Shown here: positions 61,301 to 64,000 of the stretch, piece after piece
Layout: each line of letters starts with the position of its first letter
How positions within the stretch are numbered: the first letter of the stretch is position 1
NCBI RefSeq assembly: GCF_002556635.1
Contig: NZ_MWMO01000010.1
Span: 98,964 to 162,963, forward strand
From: Novosphingobium sp. PC22D
GTDB taxonomy: Bacteria > Pseudomonadota > Alphaproteobacteria > Sphingomonadales > Sphingomonadaceae
DNA length: 64,000 nt
Direction: 5' to 3'
Notes under the pieces: model-generated
Databases searched by the model: none
What the model was told of the DNA's origin: nothing
The model's input: the letters and a program-made list of their open reading frames with translations, nothing else
Position numbers and translations under genes: made by a program

Positions 61301-61941
61301 GCTTCTACTTCGCCGCGCACCCGGTCGAGCAATGGCGTGCGATCGCCACCGGCAACGGCGCGCGTACCTATGGCAGCCTGATGGCCGGCGGCAGCGGCGG
61401 CGGGGCAGGGCGCTCCGGCGCGGTCATGGCAGCGCTCGTCGAGAACGTGCAGAAGCGCAAGACCCGCAAGGGCAAGGATTTCGTCATGGCCGACTTTTCC
61501 GACCAGTCGGGCCAGTTTTCCGCTTCATGCTTCGAGGAAAGCCTCGTCGAGAACTTCGTCAAATGGGCCAAGGAGGGCACTTGCGTGCTCCTCAACGTGG
61601 AGCTCGACAGCCCGAGCCCCGACGAACCGCCGCGCGTCACCGTGCGCGGCGCGCGACCGCTCGCCGAAGTGCGCGCCGGCGCGCGGATGCTGCTCACGCT
61701 CGACGTCGACCGGGTCGAGGCGGTGCGCGAACTCGCGCTGCTGATGCGGCCGGGTGAAAAGGGCTGCGGCGAAGTGGTCGCGACGCTGCATCTGGGCGAG
61801 GGCCGCATGCAAAGGGTGCGGCTGGGCCGCAGCTTCGCGCTCGACGGTGACTTCGCCGAGCAGCTAGCGCATGTCGAGGGCTTGTCGAACATCTCGCTCA
61901 CCGCGCGCAAAGCGGGCGATCACCTGCGGCTGGTGGCATAG
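58366..61941 (+). CDS. dnaE: DNA polymerase III subunit alpha
   Basis: An 1191-residue replicative polymerase. N-terminal PHP domain (about 1-270), polymerase core with GPGRGSGAGSLVAWAL and the catalytic aspartates in MPDFDIDFCE (about 428-437), HhH region, and C-terminal OB fold (AALVENVQKRKTRKGKDFVM). In the first PHP motif the usual His of HSxYS is Phe (RIFSSYTML). Typical length. Convergent with the GGDEF-EAL gene 36 bp away. Confidence 0.98.
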   Translation: MSFAPFVPLRIFSSYTMLDGAIDPKAIAKVAKERGFPAAAICDRNGLYASSAFAGAAKSSGIQPIIGTFLAVARSEAGPAGEPVIDWLALFAQDETGWDNLCHLVSEAHLGRPVEFDPHVAWEAMEGHTAGLICLTGGAEGALARHYAEGDATRAEAYCDWLQGLFGDRLYIEIARTGDAIEDASEEALIELAYARDIALVASNPAQFAEPHFHKAHDAMLCIAHSTQIDASDRPHSVADRWVKPATMMAELFSDLPEAVANTLVVAQRCAFAPPKRKPLLPSLAGDREGEARMLAEDARVGLARRLAPYWPEASVEEIDAVLALPEAEREAAHAARLAPLGVGAEFLDYARRLDFEVQIIVGMGFPGYFLIVADFIKWAKDNGIPVGPGRGSGAGSLVAWALTITDLDPLTLGLLFERFLNPERVSMPDFDIDFCETRRGEVIRYVQAKYGHDHVAQIITFGKMKARAVLRDCGRILQMGYGRVDALCKMVPNHPTDPWTLDRALNGAADFRREYDNDNEVKRLVDLAVQLEGLPRNSSTHAAGVVIGDRPLAQLVPLYRDPRSDMPVTQFDMKHVEDSGLVKFDFLGLKTLSVLRKATDLLERRGITVDLAALPWDDPQVYELLKRGDTVGVFQLESEGMRRTLAAVKPTNFGDIIALVSLYRPGPMDNIPLFGQRKNGLAPIEYPHEKLAGILGETYGIFVYQEQVMQAAQILAGYSLGDADLLRRAMGKKVQAEMDKQRQRFVDGCKEVSDIDAAKANELFDLIDKFAGYGFNKSHAAAYALLAYHTAWLKAHYPHEFYAASMCFDMHQSEKLAVFVDDMRRNGLELAAPDINRSEAEFMVEETPEGHAVRYALAGIRNVGEKAMEAVVAEREANGRFADLDDVFRRAPAGSMNRRQLESLAAAGAFDSLEPNRAKVLENADTLLAEADRSARERTSNQHGLFGGDDHEEQALRLVDARPWDRMEQMARERDVFGFYFAAHPVEQWRAIATGNGARTYGSLMAGGSGGGAGRSGAVMAALVENVQKRKTRKGKDFVMADFSDQSGQFSASCFEESLVENFVKWAKEGTCVLLNVELDSPSPDEPPRVTVRGARPLAEVRAGARMLLTLDVDRVEAVRELALLMRPGEKGCGEVVATLHLGEGRMQRVRLGRSFALDGDFAEQLAHVEGLSNISLTARKAGDHLRLVA

Positions 61942-61942
61942 C

Positions 61943-61964
61943 GCGCGGACCGCCAGGTCCGCGC
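61943..61964. terminator. Hairpin between convergent dnaE and GGDEF-EAL genes
   Basis: GCGCGGACC-GCCA-GGTCCGCGC is a perfect 9-bp stem in the 36-bp gap between the two stop codons. No T-run follows on either strand, so it may only pause or protect the 3' ends. Confidence 0.4.
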
Positions 61965-61977
61965 GAGCGATCGGATG

Positions 61978-63906
61978 CTATCCGAAGCGGAACCCGAAGC
62001 TGTTCTGCAGCGAGCTGTCGGAAAAGAACTCGGACTCGAAATCGGCCGCCGGCATCGCTCCGCCCAGCAGGAAGCCCTGGCCCCGCGTCGCCCCGATGCT
62101 CCGGGCGAAGACGAACTGCTCGGCGGTCTCCAGCCCTTCGACGGTGGTTTCGATCCGCAGCGCGGTGGCCAGGCCGACGATCGCGCGGGTGAGTTCGCGC
62201 GTGACCGGATCGTCGGGACGGCGGACCAGCGACCGGTCGAGCTTGAGGCTGTGGATCGGCAGCGACCGCAAGTAGTCGAAGTTCGAATAGCCCGTGCCGA
62301 AATCGTCGAGGGCGATGTGATACCCGGCCCGGGCCAGCCTTTCGAGATTGCCGCGCGTCGCCTGCTTGTCGTCGATCATCACGCTTTCAGTCACTTCGAA
62401 GGCGACGCGCGCGGGCGGCCAGTTCGCGGCTTCGATGGTGTCGATGATCATCTGCGTCGTCTTGTCGCTGCGGAGATCGAGCGGCGAGAGGTTGACCGAG
62501 AGCACGAAATTGCCCGGCCAGTCGGTCGCCGCCGCCAGCGCCTTGGCGAGCACGCGCAAGGTGATCTTGGAGACCATCCCCGTGCTCTCGGCGATGGCGA
62601 CGAAGCGTTCGGGCGGAACCGTGCCCAGCTTCGGACTCTGCCACCGCGCGAGCACTTCGGCGCCGACGATCGCGCCGCTGGAGATCGAGAACTGCGGCTG
62701 GAAGGCGACATCGAGCTCGGCCTCGAAATCGTCTCCGCGCATGGCCTGGTCGATGCGAAACCGCTCCTCGATCGCGTCGGCATGTTCGGACGAGAAGATC
62801 AGCGCGCAGTCCCGGTACTGCTTGGCGTGGAGCAGCGCATAATCGGCGCATTCGAGCAATTTGCGGCTGCTCTCGCCGGCTTCGGCCAGCCGGCAGCCCG
62901 CCGATGCCGAAAGGCGGATCGTGTTACCCTCGATCTCGAAGGGGCTCGACAACACCTCGAGCGCGGCGTCGCACCAGCGCTGCATGGTCTTGTCGTCGAG
63001 CGGCGCATGATGGAGGAGACCGAACTCGTCACCGCCCATGCGTGCGACGAAGGCTTCCTCGGCGCAGAACGCCTGCAGGCGCCCGGCGACCTCGCGCAGA
63101 AGTTCGTCGCCGACGAGATGGCCGTAGCCGTCGTTGACCGGCTTGAACCCGTCGAGATCGAGCAGGACGAGCCAGTGCCACGAGGGTTCGGACGCGGCTT
63201 CGCGGCGATGAAGCATGTCGATGAACGCGCGCCGGTTGGGAAGACCCGTCAGACTGTCGGAGTTGGATTCGGCTTCGGCCGCTCTCGCCATCTGTTCGGC
63301 GAGCTTGAGCCGCCGTTCGGCGTCCGCCCGCTCGGCGATCGCGAGGGCGAGGGCCTGGCGAAGGAAGGCCGAGATCGCCGTCGCACAAACCGAGCTGGCG
63401 AAGGCGATGAACCCGAAAAGCGCCGCCAGTTCGGGCGCATGGTGCACGATCTGGAGAAACAGGCATCCAATGGACGCGGCAATCGCCGGCAAGGTCTGGC
63501 GCAAATTGATTCCCGCAAAGGCGAAGATCATGGCCACGACGATGAAATAGACGAGCTTCGAGCGCTCGAATTCGAATTCGAGCGCGATCATTATGTTTGC
63601 GAGAACCATGAAGTTCATCGCGAGGACCGTCAGGTCGATCACCAGCGGTGTCCGCGCCTTGTCGAGAATGCGAATTCCGATGAGCGCCACCAATACAGCC
63701 GTAGAGGAAGCCGCGACCAGCCAGATCTGCGCTTGGCCAATTTCAGTGAAGACGTGGGCGATCGTCATGGCGGCATAGTATGCCGCGGCCACCAGGAAGA
63801 AGCCGCGAAGGATCGGTCGAAACGCGTTGCCGAGTGCGACACTGCGCTTATGACGCGCGTCTTTCGCAGCGCACGACCCTGTATCGAGTGCGGATGTGAT
63901 CGACAT
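61978..63906 (-). CDS. Membrane GGDEF-EAL protein (cyclic-di-GMP turnover)
   Basis: A 642-residue protein. Residues 35-185 hold about five or six membrane helices; a GGDEF domain follows (DSLTGLPNRRAF 217-228, intact GGDEF at 291-295, no RxxD inhibitory site just before it), then an EAL domain with EVL at 417-419, DDFGTGYSN and TVEGLET. The metal-binding Glu and Asp residues are kept although EAL reads EVL, so both synthesis and breakdown of c-di-GMP are possible. Start ATG 63906; a TTG directly before it is an alternative. Confidence 0.93.
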   Translation of the reverse strand: MSITSALDTGSCAAKDARHKRSVALGNAFRPILRGFFLVAAAYYAAMTIAHVFTEIGQAQIWLVAASSTAVLVALIGIRILDKARTPLVIDLTVLAMNFMVLANIMIALEFEFERSKLVYFIVVAMIFAFAGINLRQTLPAIAASIGCLFLQIVHHAPELAALFGFIAFASSVCATAISAFLRQALALAIAERADAERRLKLAEQMARAAEAESNSDSLTGLPNRRAFIDMLHRREAASEPSWHWLVLLDLDGFKPVNDGYGHLVGDELLREVAGRLQAFCAEEAFVARMGGDEFGLLHHAPLDDKTMQRWCDAALEVLSSPFEIEGNTIRLSASAGCRLAEAGESSRKLLECADYALLHAKQYRDCALIFSSEHADAIEERFRIDQAMRGDDFEAELDVAFQPQFSISSGAIVGAEVLARWQSPKLGTVPPERFVAIAESTGMVSKITLRVLAKALAAATDWPGNFVLSVNLSPLDLRSDKTTQMIIDTIEAANWPPARVAFEVTESVMIDDKQATRGNLERLARAGYHIALDDFGTGYSNFDYLRSLPIHSLKLDRSLVRRPDDPVTRELTRAIVGLATALRIETTVEGLETAEQFVFARSIGATRGQGFLLGGAMPAADFESEFFSDSSLQNSFGFRFG

Positions 63907-64000
63907 CAACCCCGCTCTAGCTCGTCGCCGGTGAAGAACGCTGAAGCCCGCAGGAAAGCGTGGGTTTTATCGAAGTCCAAGTAATCGAAATCACAAGGTT

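Noticed and set aside
58402..61332. Open frame of about 976 codons antisense to dnaE
   Set aside because: Mirror of dnaE codon bias; product resembles no protein.
1..64000. Mobile elements, phage genes, CRISPR arrays or attachment sites
   Set aside because: No transposase, integrase, terminal inverted repeats or spaced direct repeats seen on reading both strands.

Overview
The window reads as chromosomal DNA of a high-GC alphaproteobacterium, most likely a sphingomonad (Sphingomonadales, Novosphingobium/Sphingomonas-like). The reasons are the infA-maf-RNase E/G-yacG-tRNA-Phe block, the TonB-dependent receptors, a CysNC fusion enzyme and an intergenic inverted repeat of the kind scattered in sphingomonad genomes. 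I see no transposase, integrase, phage gene or CRISPR array.

The left end (1-5313) holds a complete-looking set for cofactor F420: cofC (cut by the window edge) and an NADPH:F420 reductase on the minus strand, divergent from cofE-cofD-fbiC on the plus strand. The genes of each arm overlap at their start/stop codons. F420 is best known from archaea and actinobacteria, so this is the most notable block. No obvious F420-dependent substrate enzyme lies in the window apart from the reductase.

From 5.3 to 12.6 kb come a VOC protein, a sulfotransferase and an AraC regulator (minus), an SDR-alcohol dehydrogenase-MBL hydrolase operon (plus) and a LuxR-type regulator. The sulfate activation operon cysD-cysNC-cysQ follows (12.6-16.3 kb). 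It supplies PAPS and removes PAP, and so could serve the sulfotransferase as well as assimilation.

From 16.3 to 43 kb lies a large accessory catabolic region. It contains TetR, MarR and IclR regulators, an AcuI-like reductase, two acyl-CoA ligases, SDR, aldehyde dehydrogenase, a double-length acyl-CoA dehydrogenase, two enoyl-CoA hydratases, a DUF2889 protein, two amidohydrolases, three family III CoA-transferases, a thiolase and an MFS exporter. Together they look like CoA-dependent degradation of an unknown organic acid or terpenoid/steroid-like substrate. Several members (permuted CoA-transferase, hydratase with an extra N-terminal domain, the 96-residue protein beside a ligase, DUF2889) resemble actinobacterial types, in keeping with the F420 genes. 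A TonB receptor (43.1-45.4 kb) and a DapB-like oxidoreductase close this part.

From 46.6 kb the content is mostly housekeeping: an ABC-F ATPase, tRNA-Phe, yacG, an RNase E/G-like protein, maf, infA, uvrC, a Yip1-family membrane protein, dnaE and a GGDEF-EAL protein. Two unusual genes are set among them: a TonB-receptor-like barrel with a roughly 210-residue Gly/Pro-rich insertion carrying two Cys-containing repeats, and a stand-alone SIR2-like (putative NADase) protein.
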